Shown one piece after another: positions 1-6,064 of a stretch of DNA of 7,549 nucleotides. The DNA is from Chloroflexota bacterium. Lineage in GTDB: Bacteria; Chloroflexota; Dehalococcoidia; JACQGW01. Positions within the stretch are counted from its first letter, which is position 1; every line of letters begins with the position of its first letter. Location of the stretch: the NCBI GenBank assembly GCA_016199325.1, contig JACQGW010000366.1:1-7549 (forward strand), written 5' to 3'. The position numbers and the translations under genes were made by a program. The notes under the pieces were generated by a model that searched no databases, had not been told where the DNA came from, and saw nothing but the letters and a program-made list of their open reading frames with translations.

Positions 1-376
1 ACGGACCACCGTCTGTCATTCCGAGCCGCAGCGAGGAATCTCCCCTGGGGGTGGGGGGCAACTGGACGTCGCGCGTGGGGCTGCAGGGCGCGTGGGTTTC
101 GGCTTCACCGATCGCCTGGACCAGCCCCGCGTGATCCCTGACGGACGAGGAGATTCCTCGCTGCGGCTCGGAATGACAGCGACGCGCCGGCCCGCCTCGT
201 CGCTCGTGAGATAAGCGTCGTGGGGCGCCCTGCCCAATTACGTGGAGCACATGCCCGGCGTGGCCGCCCTTCCCGGCCGTATCCGATCATTTTGTCAACC
301 TCCACCACGGCGGGCCTGGGAATCCGGTCCCCTGTTCCAGTGATACGAGCTCGTTCAAAGCGAGTTGCCCAATCCG
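1..376. other. Non-coding stretch downstream of the R-M operon
   Basis: No convincing gene is seen here. The left part (13-179) is a long-spaced perfect inverted repeat, listed separately. The remainder, about 180-376, has only short open frames on both strands, none with both a good ribosome binding site and a recognisable protein. A 10-bp palindrome, ACGAGCTCGT, lies at 345-354 just past the endonuclease stop codon (377-379, TAG on the minus strand), but it lacks a U-tract, so I do not call it a terminator. Confidence 0.6.
13..179. repeat. 31-bp perfect inverted repeat with 105-bp spacer
   Basis: Positions 13-43 and 149-179 are exact reverse complements over 31 bp, separated by 105 bp. The arm core contains CATTCCGAGCCGCAGCG followed by AGGAATCT. 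Very similar 'CATTCCGAG...GAGGAATCT' palindromic elements are, from memory, dispersed in many copies in several bacterial genomes including Chloroflexota, so this is probably one copy of a non-coding genomic repeat family. The loop holds a short direct repeat of a GCGCGTGGG motif (around 71 and 89). No transposase is present in the loop. A role in transcription termination downstream of the R-M operon is possible but not shown. Confidence 0.85.
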
Positions 377-1105
377 CTACGACGCGTCTGCTCCGTCGAT
401 TCCCAGGTCCTCGATGCCCACCTGGGCGTGCGGATTGCGAAGGTTATAGATCGCTTGCAGGCGCTGGAAGTACTCGTGCTCACTCAGCTCCTGCATAGCG
501 GTGGCGAAAGGCTGCCTGCCGGTTGCAGAGTACAGCCGCACCCACGGCTCGCCGCCCTCTTGCCGGAGGGGCCGGAAGAGCATCATGGTGACATCTTCGA
601 ACTTCTCCCCGGCCGCAGCATAGTCGGCGCGGCCGCTGATGGTCCCCATCAGCATGCCGGCTTGCTGGAACGTCGAGATTCTCCGCTGCGGCGTGGTGTC
701 CTGATCGGCGTCTTCCGGCATGGCAAAGAGGGCGCAGACGACGCTGTACGGGAACCGCATGTGCAGCGTGATCGCCTCGGTGCAGAGATCGCCGAACCGG
801 TTCTTCAGGTTCTTGCCGTAGGGCCGGACGCAGATGGTCTTGATCGAGACTGCGAGGAGCAGCCCGTGGCGTTCGTCGGCGTAGGAGACGTCCACCCGCT
901 TGGGGCCGAGTCCGCCCTGGAACTCCTTTTCGCCCGGCTGGCCGCGGAGTGGCTTGACGTTCCGAAAGCCGGTGTCGCGCAGTCCCGCTGCAACCTCAAA
1001 CGCGAGCGCCTTGGAGAGCAGCTCGGAGTAGCGCTTCTTCGCCGTCTGCGACGCGGTATCAAGGGGAATAACCCCGATGGCCCGGACGGCGTCCAGCAGA
1101 GGCAC
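377..1105 (-). CDS. Putative type II restriction endonuclease (PD-(D/E)xK-like)
   Basis: A 242-residue protein, probably the restriction partner of the adjacent adenine methyltransferase; it would cut unmethylated copies of the same site in cytoplasmic DNA. Visible: a central block KRVDVSYADERHGLLLAVSIK (residues 69-89) with the spacing of a PD-(D/E)xK core, D72 on one strand and S87-I88-K89 on the next, followed by GKNLKNRFGDL (97-107) and a helix TEAITLHMRFPY (109-120). The usual acidic residue two before the lysine is replaced by serine, so E28, E61 or another acid may supply the metal ligand. Its length suits a small type II enzyme. The start is GTG at 1103-1105, chosen for the strong AGGAGG six bases upstream (complement of 1112-1117) in the 15-nt gap after the methyltransferase. 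The two genes form one operon. The recognition site cannot be read from the sequence. I did not match it to a named enzyme; the nuclease call leans on context. Confidence 0.7.
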   Translation of the reverse strand: MPLLDAVRAIGVIPLDTASQTAKKRYSELLSKALAFEVAAGLRDTGFRNVKPLRGQPGEKEFQGGLGPKRVDVSYADERHGLLLAVSIKTICVRPYGKNLKNRFGDLCTEAITLHMRFPYSVVCALFAMPEDADQDTTPQRRISTFQQAGMLMGTISGRADYAAAGEKFEDVTMMLFRPLRQEGGEPWVRLYSATGRQPFATAMQELSEHEYFQRLQAIYNLRNPHAQVGIEDLGIDGADAS

Positions 1106-1111
1106 CGGAAT

Positions 1112-1117
1112 CCTCCT
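1112..1117 (-). promoter_or_regulatory. Ribosome binding site deciding the GTG start of the endonuclease
   Basis: On the minus strand this reads AGGAGG, six bases before a GTG codon (1103-1105). It lies wholly inside the 15-nt gap between the methyltransferase stop (1121-1123) and the endonuclease start, which supports the GTG rather than a downstream ATG and implies co-transcription. Confidence 0.8.
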
Positions 1118-1120
1118 GCG

Positions 1121-2851
1121 TCACCGATTCAGTCGGCGTCTCTTCAGCATGAGCCAGCCGTCCGCTAACTCTTGAATCTCACCGCGGGTTAGCCCGAGGC
1201 TGTCGTGAAGAATGACCGTATCAGCCAACTCACGAGCTCTGTCGCCCTTGCCGGTACGGAGCAGGCTATCCAGCTCGCGCGCCAGGCCATCGAGCACGGA
1301 CGGCGGAACGTTGGGCAGCGGGATGGCGACCCGTTCGGCCTCAGTGGGCTCCAGCTTCAGCATGCCGCCGCCCAGGCTGTGGCCCTCCATCTCACCGCTC
1401 AGGGCGGTGAGCGACGTCTGCCAGAGCGCAGCCAGGCTCAGGGCGCTGAGCTGTCGCGCTTCCTGGAGCGGATAGAGACGGAGGATGTGCAACGTGTTCG
1501 GGGCCACGACACCCGCTTCGTTGGCGACGAGCTTCGGGGCTGAGCCGCTCATGGAGGTGAGGAAACCGTCCGCTCGGTAAACGTGGGGCACGCTGTACCA
1601 CGGTGTACGCACTCGACACTTGTACCGGTCGGGCACGCCTCGCTCGACGCCCTGACGGAGATACTGCTGAACGGACTGGGGCAAGGGTCCGTCGGTTGGC
1701 AGCAGCAACAGAAGACAGGCGTGGCCGGAGTCGTACAGCGCGGTCCAGTCCGCCGGTGTGAAGCGCAATCCGGAGAGCTCGGCGCCGTTCCGAACCGCCG
1801 GTCGGAGATATTCAGCCGGCAGGTTGGAGAGGTCAGCAGTCCCCTTGCGGACGTGGAAGAACTCGTTATCCCCCGTCACGTAGCCGACGCCGGCGTCGGC
1901 TAGGGTTCCCAACGAGGCAACGTTCGCCGATGCTTGAAGCTGTCGGTAGAGCGTGCGCGTCCGCTCGGGCAGGAGGTAGTGCAGCAGCCGTTCATCGCCT
2001 CGTCCGACCGCACCGGCGTCCACCCGGCAGCCCTGGGGAAGTGCCGTCGCCGGCTCGGTGTACTGGCCTAACGCCGACACATTCGGCAGGTCGATCACGG
2101 TGAAGCTGTCGAACGGCTCGCCTCGGCCGGCAGCGAGCAGCAGCACCGTATCCTCAGCCAGCTTCGGGAAGAGCTTTCGCGCAAACGTCAGGATCCGCGT
2201 CGTCCGGAAGGTCCGGCGCAGATGCTCCAGGATCGGCCTGGCGTAGGCTGCGTGGGCAAGCTCCGCCGGCACCACCATCGCCAACCGACCGCCTGGCCTG
2301 ACGAACTGGACGGCGTGGACGAGGAAGGGCGCCCAGGAGCTTGCGAGCTCCGAGATCCTGACGCCTGCGTCTTCGGCACGGTACAACGCCGCCTGCCGGA
2401 TGGCGCCGTTGAATCGCTGGTAGCGGATGAACGGGGGATTGCCGACCACCGCATCGGCCGGCGGGAGGCGATCGGTCCCGACGTCGAAGAAGCTGGCGTG
2501 GACGAGTCGGGCCGACACGTGGCCTGTTCGGCAACGGTCGGCGAAAGCGCGGTACGCTGCCGCGTCGATTTCGACACCGTAGACCTGTCGATCAGGATCG
2601 CCGCCCAGGACACGCATGCGCTCGGCCGCTGCGGTCAGGAAGACGCCGCCGCCGAAGCCCGGGTCCAGCACCAGCTCATGGCCGGTCAGCACCGCCCAGC
2701 GCACGAGGAAGTCGGCGACCACGGCGTCGGTGTAGTAGGCGCCAAGCGCTTTGCGAGTGCCCTCTCCATGTTGCTGCCGCGACGTAGCAGAGGGCGTGCT
2801 GCCGTCGGCGACGTCCCGGATGGGGCGGACGTTGGTCGGGTCAGCGGGCAT
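1121..2851 (-). CDS. Type II N6-adenine DNA methyltransferase (gamma class)
   Basis: A 576-residue SAM-dependent DNA adenine methyltransferase, the modification half of the R-M pair. Motifs run in gamma-class order: motif X GAYYTDAVVADFLVRWA (37-53), motif I VLDPGFGGGVFL (61-72, the SAM-binding loop), an acidic residue after strand 2 in YGVEID (91-96), SFFDV (120-124), catalytic motif IV VVGNPPFIRYQ (135-145, the NPPF tetrapeptide that flips and methylates adenine), and GGRLAMVVPAEL (187-198). The C-terminal half resembles the target-recognition region of Eco57I/TaqI-type enzymes: YLRPAVRNGAEL (348-359), VPHVYRADGFLTSM (421-434), KLVAN with a following PNTLHILRLYP (440-461), and GGGMLKLEPTE (494-504). 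ATG at 2849-2851 follows AGGAG with six bases between. It is first in a two-gene operon with the endonuclease. A type IIG fusion is unlikely because no nuclease domain is seen and a separate nuclease gene follows. The specificity is unknown. Confidence 0.93.
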   Translation of the reverse strand: MPADPTNVRPIRDVADGSTPSATSRQQHGEGTRKALGAYYTDAVVADFLVRWAVLTGHELVLDPGFGGGVFLTAAAERMRVLGGDPDRQVYGVEIDAAAYRAFADRCRTGHVSARLVHASFFDVGTDRLPPADAVVGNPPFIRYQRFNGAIRQAALYRAEDAGVRISELASSWAPFLVHAVQFVRPGGRLAMVVPAELAHAAYARPILEHLRRTFRTTRILTFARKLFPKLAEDTVLLLAAGRGEPFDSFTVIDLPNVSALGQYTEPATALPQGCRVDAGAVGRGDERLLHYLLPERTRTLYRQLQASANVASLGTLADAGVGYVTGDNEFFHVRKGTADLSNLPAEYLRPAVRNGAELSGLRFTPADWTALYDSGHACLLLLLPTDGPLPQSVQQYLRQGVERGVPDRYKCRVRTPWYSVPHVYRADGFLTSMSGSAPKLVANEAGVVAPNTLHILRLYPLQEARQLSALSLAALWQTSLTALSGEMEGHSLGGGMLKLEPTEAERVAIPLPNVPPSVLDGLARELDSLLRTGKGDRARELADTVILHDSLGLTRGEIQELADGWLMLKRRRLNR

Positions 2852-2857
2852 GGGTCA

Positions 2858-2862
2858 CTCCT
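2858..2862 (-). promoter_or_regulatory. Ribosome binding site of the methyltransferase
   Basis: The minus strand reads AGGAG with six bases (TGACCC) before the ATG at 2849-2851. This supports the full-length start rather than an internal methionine. Confidence 0.8.
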
Positions 2863-3003
2863 GGCTGGTGCCCTCAGTGTACAGGGAAAGGGCCTTGGAG
2901 GGAAGGGGGACTTTGCAAATTGCTCAGAACAAATGTTCCTTTTCGCGGGGTTTTTTGAATGTTAATAGTAGAGGGAAGCTTTCAGCACGAGGGACGGCAG
3001 CAG
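2863..3003. promoter_or_regulatory. AT-rich divergent regulatory region between R-M operon and portal
   Basis: This gap is notably AT-rich in its middle (about 2911-2970) compared with the GC-rich genes on both sides and must hold the R-M promoter and possibly one for the head genes. It contains GCAAATTGC (2915-2923, palindromic), a GAAC-N4-GTTC palindrome (2926-2939) and a T6 run (2951-2956). I could not find a convincing -35/-10 pair on either strand, so no promoter is placed. The T-run follows a GC stretch but has no stem, so it is not called a terminator. Confidence 0.5.
2926..2939. promoter_or_regulatory. Candidate LexA/SOS-type operator (GAAC-N4-GTTC)
   Basis: The sequence AGAACAAATGTTCC is an inverted repeat with GAAC/GTTC half-sites and a 4-bp spacer. 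It agrees with the Bacillus subtilis LexA (DinR) consensus CGAACRNRYGTTYC at all but the first base. It lies 75 bp upstream of the methyltransferase ATG and 64 bp upstream of the preferred portal ATG, a plausible operator position for either direction. It could equally bind a phage repressor or an R-M controller; no such gene is in the window. Confidence 0.45.
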
Positions 3004-4377
3004 ATGGTCCAGCGAGCGGCACCGGCAACCATCGTCCAGGAGATCGCCCAGCGCGATCGGGGGCGGTTGGCGAAGTATCGGGAGAATCTCAACTTCTACG
3101 AGGGCAAGCAGTGGTCCGGCACCCCGCGGCGGCGCGAGCGGCGGCTGACGATCAACTACGCGCGGACGCTCATCGAGAAGACCGCTTCCTACCTGCTGGC
3201 GGACCTCGCCTTCGCGACGATCCCGGCGGACGGCTCCCCGGCGGCGAAGGACCGGGCGGCCCGGGCCGAAGAGGCGCTCTATCGGGCAGCCGACGAGAAC
3301 GCGCTGGCGCTGCTGGACTACGACTCGGAGATCGACGCCGCGGTCCTCGGCGATGGCGCCTTCAAGGTAACCTGGGACGTCGGCCGGCGCCAGGTCCGGG
3401 TCCGCTCGGTCGACGTCCAGGGGCTCTTCGTCTGGACGGCGGCCGACGATCTGAGCGCCATCGTCAAAGTGGCCCAGCAGTACGAGATGCCGGCGGCCGA
3501 TCTCGCCCACACCCCGCTCGGCCTCCCGCTCAACACCCCCCCTCGCCCGCCGAGCGGGAGAGGGGCCGGGGGTGAGGGTGGCCTCCTCCGCGTCACCGAG
3601 GTCTGGACGGACCGGGCGCTGGAGGTGTGGCTCGACGACGTGCAGGCGGTGGCGGCGGTGAACCCCTACGGGTTCATTCCCTACGTGGTCTACCCGAACC
3701 TCCGCCGGCCGAAGGCGTTCTGGGGCGAGTCGGACATCCTGCAGATCCGCGAGGTCTGCCAGGAGCTGAACCGCGAGATCTCCAACCTGGCGATGATCAT
3801 GGAGCTCTCGGGCAATCCCATCGCCGTCCTCGAAAACGTCGACGCCGCCGAGGACGTCGAGGTCCGGCCCGGCGCCGTCTGGGAGATCCCGCCGAAGGCG
3901 AAGGCGTACCTGCTGGACCTGCTGGCCGGCGGCGGCGTCCAGGTGCATCTGGACTACCTGAACGCGCTCTACCGGGCGGTCCACGACCTGGGCGAAGCGC
4001 CGCGGACGGCGTTCGGCGACAACGGCCGGAATCTCTCCGGCACCGCGCTGGAGGTGGAGCTCCAGCCGCTGTTTCAGAAGGTCCGGCGGAAGCGGCTCAT
4101 CCGAACGGTGGCCTATCAGCGGCGCAACGCGATGATCCTCCGGCTGCTGGAACGATTCACCGGAGCGCCGTTCGGCGATGTGCGGACGCGGGTGTACTGG
4201 GGCCCGATCACCCCCCGGGACCGGAGCCGGGAGATCCAGGACGAGCGGCTGCTGGTGAGCACCGGGATTCACTCACGCCGCCTGGCAGCCGACCGGCTGG
4301 GCGTCGAGAGCCCGGAGGACGAGTTCGCCCGCTGGCTGGAAGAGGAACGAGCGATACGAGTGATGAGTGATGAGTGA
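3004..4377 (+). CDS. Phage portal protein, SPP1/Gp6-like
   Basis: The 457-residue portal would form the ring at the capsid vertex through which DNA is packaged and to which the tail joins. Family marks (from the ATG at 3004): YRENLNFYEGKQW (25-37), LTINYARTLIEKTASYLLAD (48-67), WDVGRRQVRVRSVDVQGLF (124-142), a long helix region with QELNREISNLAMIMELSG (253-270), and the C-terminal LLVSTGIHSRRLAADRLG (416-433) followed by PEDEF, typical of Gp6-like portals. An upstream in-frame ATG at 2959 would add 15 residues, but those codons (TTA, ATA, GTA) are unlike the rest of the gene; GAGGGA nine bases before 3004 supports the shorter form. Two oddities: residues 177-193 come from an in-frame GC-rich palindromic repeat, and the last five residues VMSDE plus the stop come from a TGATGAG heptad repeat. 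The terminase normally found upstream is missing from the window. Confidence 0.9.
   Translation: MVQRAAPATIVQEIAQRDRGRLAKYRENLNFYEGKQWSGTPRRRERRLTINYARTLIEKTASYLLADLAFATIPADGSPAAKDRAARAEEALYRAADENALALLDYDSEIDAAVLGDGAFKVTWDVGRRQVRVRSVDVQGLFVWTAADDLSAIVKVAQQYEMPAADLAHTPLGLPLNTPPRPPSGRGAGGEGGLLRVTEVWTDRALEVWLDDVQAVAAVNPYGFIPYVVYPNLRRPKAFWGESDILQIREVCQELNREISNLAMIMELSGNPIAVLENVDAAEDVEVRPGAVWEIPPKAKAYLLDLLAGGGVQVHLDYLNALYRAVHDLGEAPRTAFGDNGRNLSGTALEVELQPLFQKVRRKRLIRTVAYQRRNAMILRLLERFTGAPFGDVRTRVYWGPITPRDRSREIQDERLLVSTGIHSRRLAADRLGVESPEDEFARWLEEERAIRVMSDE
3532..3582. repeat. In-frame GC-rich palindromic element inside the portal gene
   Basis: About 51 bp (17 codons) that encode NTPPRPPSGRGAGGEGG. 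The core is a hairpin: 3539-3550 pairs with 3554-3565 at 11 of 12 positions around a 3-nt loop (CGA), flanked by GGCCGGGGGTGAGGGTGG. The reverse strand would encode LTPGPSPARRARGG, a peptide pattern that I recall recurring in annotated proteins from many repeat-rich genomes because it comes from a dispersed palindrome. The low-complexity Pro/Gly/Arg segment interrupts otherwise ordinary portal sequence between QYEMPAADLA and LRVTEVWTD, so it probably forms a surface loop. Its length is a multiple of three, which keeps the portal intact. Confidence 0.7.
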
Positions 4378-4450
4378 TGAGTGATGAGTTGAGATTCGAC
4401 CCGTCACTCATCACTCATCACTCATCACTCATCACTCATCACTCATCACT
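4358..4450. repeat. Heptad-repeat hairpin 1 (TGATGAG)n/(ACTCATC)n, portal/scaffold junction
   Basis: The left arm has four tandem TGATGAG units (4361-4388) preceded by GAG. The right arm has six ACTCATC units plus ACT (4406-4450). The arms can pair perfectly over 31 bp (4359-4389) with a loop of 16 nt or more; the longer right arm allows several registers. The left arm overlaps the 3' end of the portal gene and supplies its TGA stop (4375-4377). The right arm ends 6 nt before the scaffold Shine-Dalgarno. There is no U-tract, so it is not a classical intrinsic terminator. Confidence 0.95.
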
Positions 4451-4456
4451 CGCCAT

Positions 4457-4463
4457 GAGGAGG
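4457..4463 (+). promoter_or_regulatory. Ribosome binding site of the scaffold gene
   Basis: GAGGAGG, five bases before ATG 4469. It starts six bases after the heptad hairpin, and it selects this ATG over the nearby ATGs at 4455 and 4465. Confidence 0.8.
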
Positions 4464-4468
4464 TATGT

Positions 4469-5077
4469 ATGGAAGAACTGACTCGGCTTCGGGAGGCGCT
4501 GGGGGATGGGTATGGCGAGCTTGTCGGCGCCGTCGAGCGGGCCGTCGAGGAGCTGCGGGGAGAGGCGGGCCGGACGGCGGAGCTGGAGGCGCAACTGGCT
4601 GAGGCCCGAGCGGTGGCCGAGGGCGCCGCAGCGATCGAGGCGCAACTGGCCGAGGCTCGGGCGATGGCTGAGGGCGCCGCAGCGATCGAGGCGCAACTGG
4701 CCGAGGCCCGAGCCGGGGCCGGAGACCTCGCGGCGCTCCAGTCTCGGATCGAGGCGCTGGACGCGTCGAGCCAGGCGGCCGAAGGCCGGATCGCCGACCT
4801 GACGCAGCAGATGGCCGGGGCGGCGGAGAAATACCGCGCGCTGCTGCTGGCAAACCATCCGGAGATCCCGGCACGGCTGGTCCAGGGGACGACCATCGCC
4901 GAGATCGAGGGGTCGCTCGCCGCGGCAACGGCGACGGTCGAGGAAATCCGCCGCCAGCTCCTGGCCGAACAGGCCGCCATCGTGCCCAACGGCGCCGGCG
5001 GCCGGTCCCCCGTCGATCTCGCCGCCCTGTCGCCCATCGAGAAAATCAAGCGCGGCCTGGCCGAAAACGGCCGATAA
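4469..5077 (+). CDS. Phage capsid scaffolding protein, coiled-coil
   Basis: A 202-residue, Ala/Glu-rich, almost wholly helical protein between portal and major capsid genes, the standard place for a scaffold. It would form an internal core that guides capsid protein assembly into the prohead and is then removed. Residues 1-125 look like continuous coiled coil. Residues 40-82 are built from a 17-residue repeat, EAQLAEARAxAEGAAAI, in two full copies and one partial. The C-terminal end LSPIEKIKRGLAENGR (187-202) is basic and amphipathic, as expected for the capsid-binding end of a scaffold. No protease motif is seen, so it is not a protease-scaffold fusion. The assignment rests on position, size and composition, since scaffolds share little sequence. 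Codons are G-ending (CTG, GCG, CGG), unlike the capsid gene that follows. Confidence 0.8.
   Translation: MEELTRLREALGDGYGELVGAVERAVEELRGEAGRTAELEAQLAEARAVAEGAAAIEAQLAEARAMAEGAAAIEAQLAEARAGAGDLAALQSRIEALDASSQAAEGRIADLTQQMAGAAEKYRALLLANHPEIPARLVQGTTIAEIEGSLAAATATVEEIRRQLLAEQAAIVPNGAGGRSPVDLAALSPIEKIKRGLAENGR
4586..4714 (+). repeat. 51-bp tandem repeat within the scaffold gene
   Basis: Near-identical 51-bp units start at 4586 and 4637, and a third partial copy starts at 4688; each encodes 17 residues beginning EAQLAEARA. Units differ by a few mostly synonymous or conservative changes (GCT/GCC, GTG/ATG). The unit is in frame, so copy number can change the rod length without breaking the protein. 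Confidence 0.9.
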
Positions 5078-5083
5078 ACGGAC

Positions 5084-5160
5084 GGGTTTCTGGTTTCTGG
5101 TTGGAGGACCACGAACCAGCAACCAGAAACCAGGAACCACAAACCAGCAACCAGAAACTA
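5084..5160. repeat. Heptad-repeat hairpin 2 (GGTTTCT)n/(AACCAGN)n, scaffold/capsid junction
   Basis: The left arm has GGTTTCT at 5085-5091 and 5092-5098, then the variant GGTTGGA. The right arm has six AACCAGN-like units in exact 7-bp phase: 5114, 5121, 5128, 5135, 5142 and 5149. Positions 5085-5102 pair with 5121-5138 at every position if one G-U wobble is allowed, with a loop of about 18 nt; the right arm offers alternative registers. The layout is the same as the TGATGAG hairpins but the unit is unrelated. It begins 7 bases after the scaffold stop and ends about 10 bases before the capsid Shine-Dalgarno. Confidence 0.9.
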
Positions 5161-5168
5161 CGTAGCAT

Positions 5169-5173
5169 AGGAG
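5169..5173 (+). promoter_or_regulatory. Ribosome binding site of the major capsid gene
   Basis: AGGAG, six bases before ATG 5180, immediately downstream of the AACCAGN repeat arm. Confidence 0.75.
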
Positions 5174-5179
5174 ATACCC

Positions 5180-6064
5180 ATGGCTCTCACCCTCGTCGAA
5201 GCCGCCAAGCTCAGCAACGACGTCGTCCTCGCAGGCGTCATCGAGACCGTCGTCTACGAGTCCGAGACCCTCCAGCGCCTCCCGTTCATCGAGCTCAACG
5301 GCAACGCCCTCACCTATAACCGCGAGAACACGGCCAGCACCGCCTCCTGGTACGCCGTCGGCGCCACCTGGTCCGAATCCACCCCCGACTTTACCCAGGT
5401 CACCGCCAACCTCACCATCCTCGGCCACGACGCCGACGTCGACAACTACATCCGCCAGACCAGGAGCAACGTCCAGGACGTCGAGGCCGCCATCCTCGCC
5501 CTCGCCGCCAAGTCCGTCGCCCAGGAGTTCGACAACCAGTTCATCAACGGCGACGGCACCGGCAACAAGATCACCGGCCTCAAGTCCGCCACCCCAGCCG
5601 CCCAGCAGGTCGCCCAGGCCGCCAACGGCGCCACCCTCACCCTCGCCAAGCTCGACGAGATGATCGACAAGGTCCGGCCCGGCAAGCCCCACGCCCTCAT
5701 CATGTCCAAGCGCTCCCGCCGCAAGCTCAAGGAGCTCCGCCGCGGCCAGTCCGCCGCCGTCATCGAAACGAGCATGGGTGCATTCGGCCAGATGGTCACC
5801 ACCTACGACGGCATCCCCGTCACCATCAACGAATGGCAGTCCGACACCGAGACCAAGGGCGCCGGCTCCGCCACGAGCTCGACCATCTACGCCCTCCAGT
5901 TCGGCGAGGGCGCCATCGCCGGCCTTACCAACGGCGGTATCCAGCTCGAACGCATCGGCTCCCTGGAGACCAGGGACGCCACCCGCACCCGCCTCAAGTG
6001 GTACGTCGGCCTCGCCATCTTCAACACGCTCAAGCTCGCCTACCTCGACGGCGTCCAGGACTAA
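5180..6064 (+). CDS. Major capsid protein, HK97 fold
   Basis: The 294-residue shell subunit of the phage head. The N-terminal region MALTLVEAAKLSNDVVLAGV and the following RLPFIELNGNALTYNRE (33-49) are typical of HK97-like capsid proteins from high-GC bacteria. Further marks are an E-loop-like Ser/Thr-rich stretch (50-75), the spine-helix region VDNYIRQTRSNVQDVEAAIL (87-106), the FINGDGTGNKITGL motif (121-134) common in this family, ALIMSKRSRRKLKEL (172-186) and YDGIPVTINEW (209-219) in the A-domain, and LKWYVGLAIFNTLKLAYLDG (272-291) at the end. No N-terminal delta domain is present, in line with a separate scaffold gene. Leu and Ala codons are almost all CTC and GCC, a strong bias that fits high expression. 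Stop TAA is followed at once by a TGATGAG-type hairpin. Confidence 0.93.
   Translation: MALTLVEAAKLSNDVVLAGVIETVVYESETLQRLPFIELNGNALTYNRENTASTASWYAVGATWSESTPDFTQVTANLTILGHDADVDNYIRQTRSNVQDVEAAILALAAKSVAQEFDNQFINGDGTGNKITGLKSATPAAQQVAQAANGATLTLAKLDEMIDKVRPGKPHALIMSKRSRRKLKELRRGQSAAVIETSMGAFGQMVTTYDGIPVTINEWQSDTETKGAGSATSSTIYALQFGEGAIAGLTNGGIQLERIGSLETRDATRTRLKWYVGLAIFNTLKLAYLDGVQD

Noticed and set aside
105..308. Small minus-strand open frames in the left-edge region
   Set aside because: They run into the 31-bp inverted repeat, have Arg/Ala-rich content and resemble nothing known.
365..1168. Plus-strand open frame of 267 codons opposite the endonuclease
   Set aside because: The minus-strand frame has a strong ribosome binding site, operon spacing and nuclease-like motifs; this one has none.
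2940..2958. Intrinsic terminator at the GC stretch plus T6 run
   Set aside because: No complementary stem precedes the T-run on either strand.
2962..4272. Minus-strand open frame of 436 codons across the portal
   Set aside because: Antisense to the portal with an Arg/Asp/Val-rich sequence and no family resemblance.
4358..4450. CRISPR array
   Set aside because: The units are contiguous 7-mers with no spacers, in two facing arms; there is no 23-37-bp repeat with unique spacers and no cas gene.
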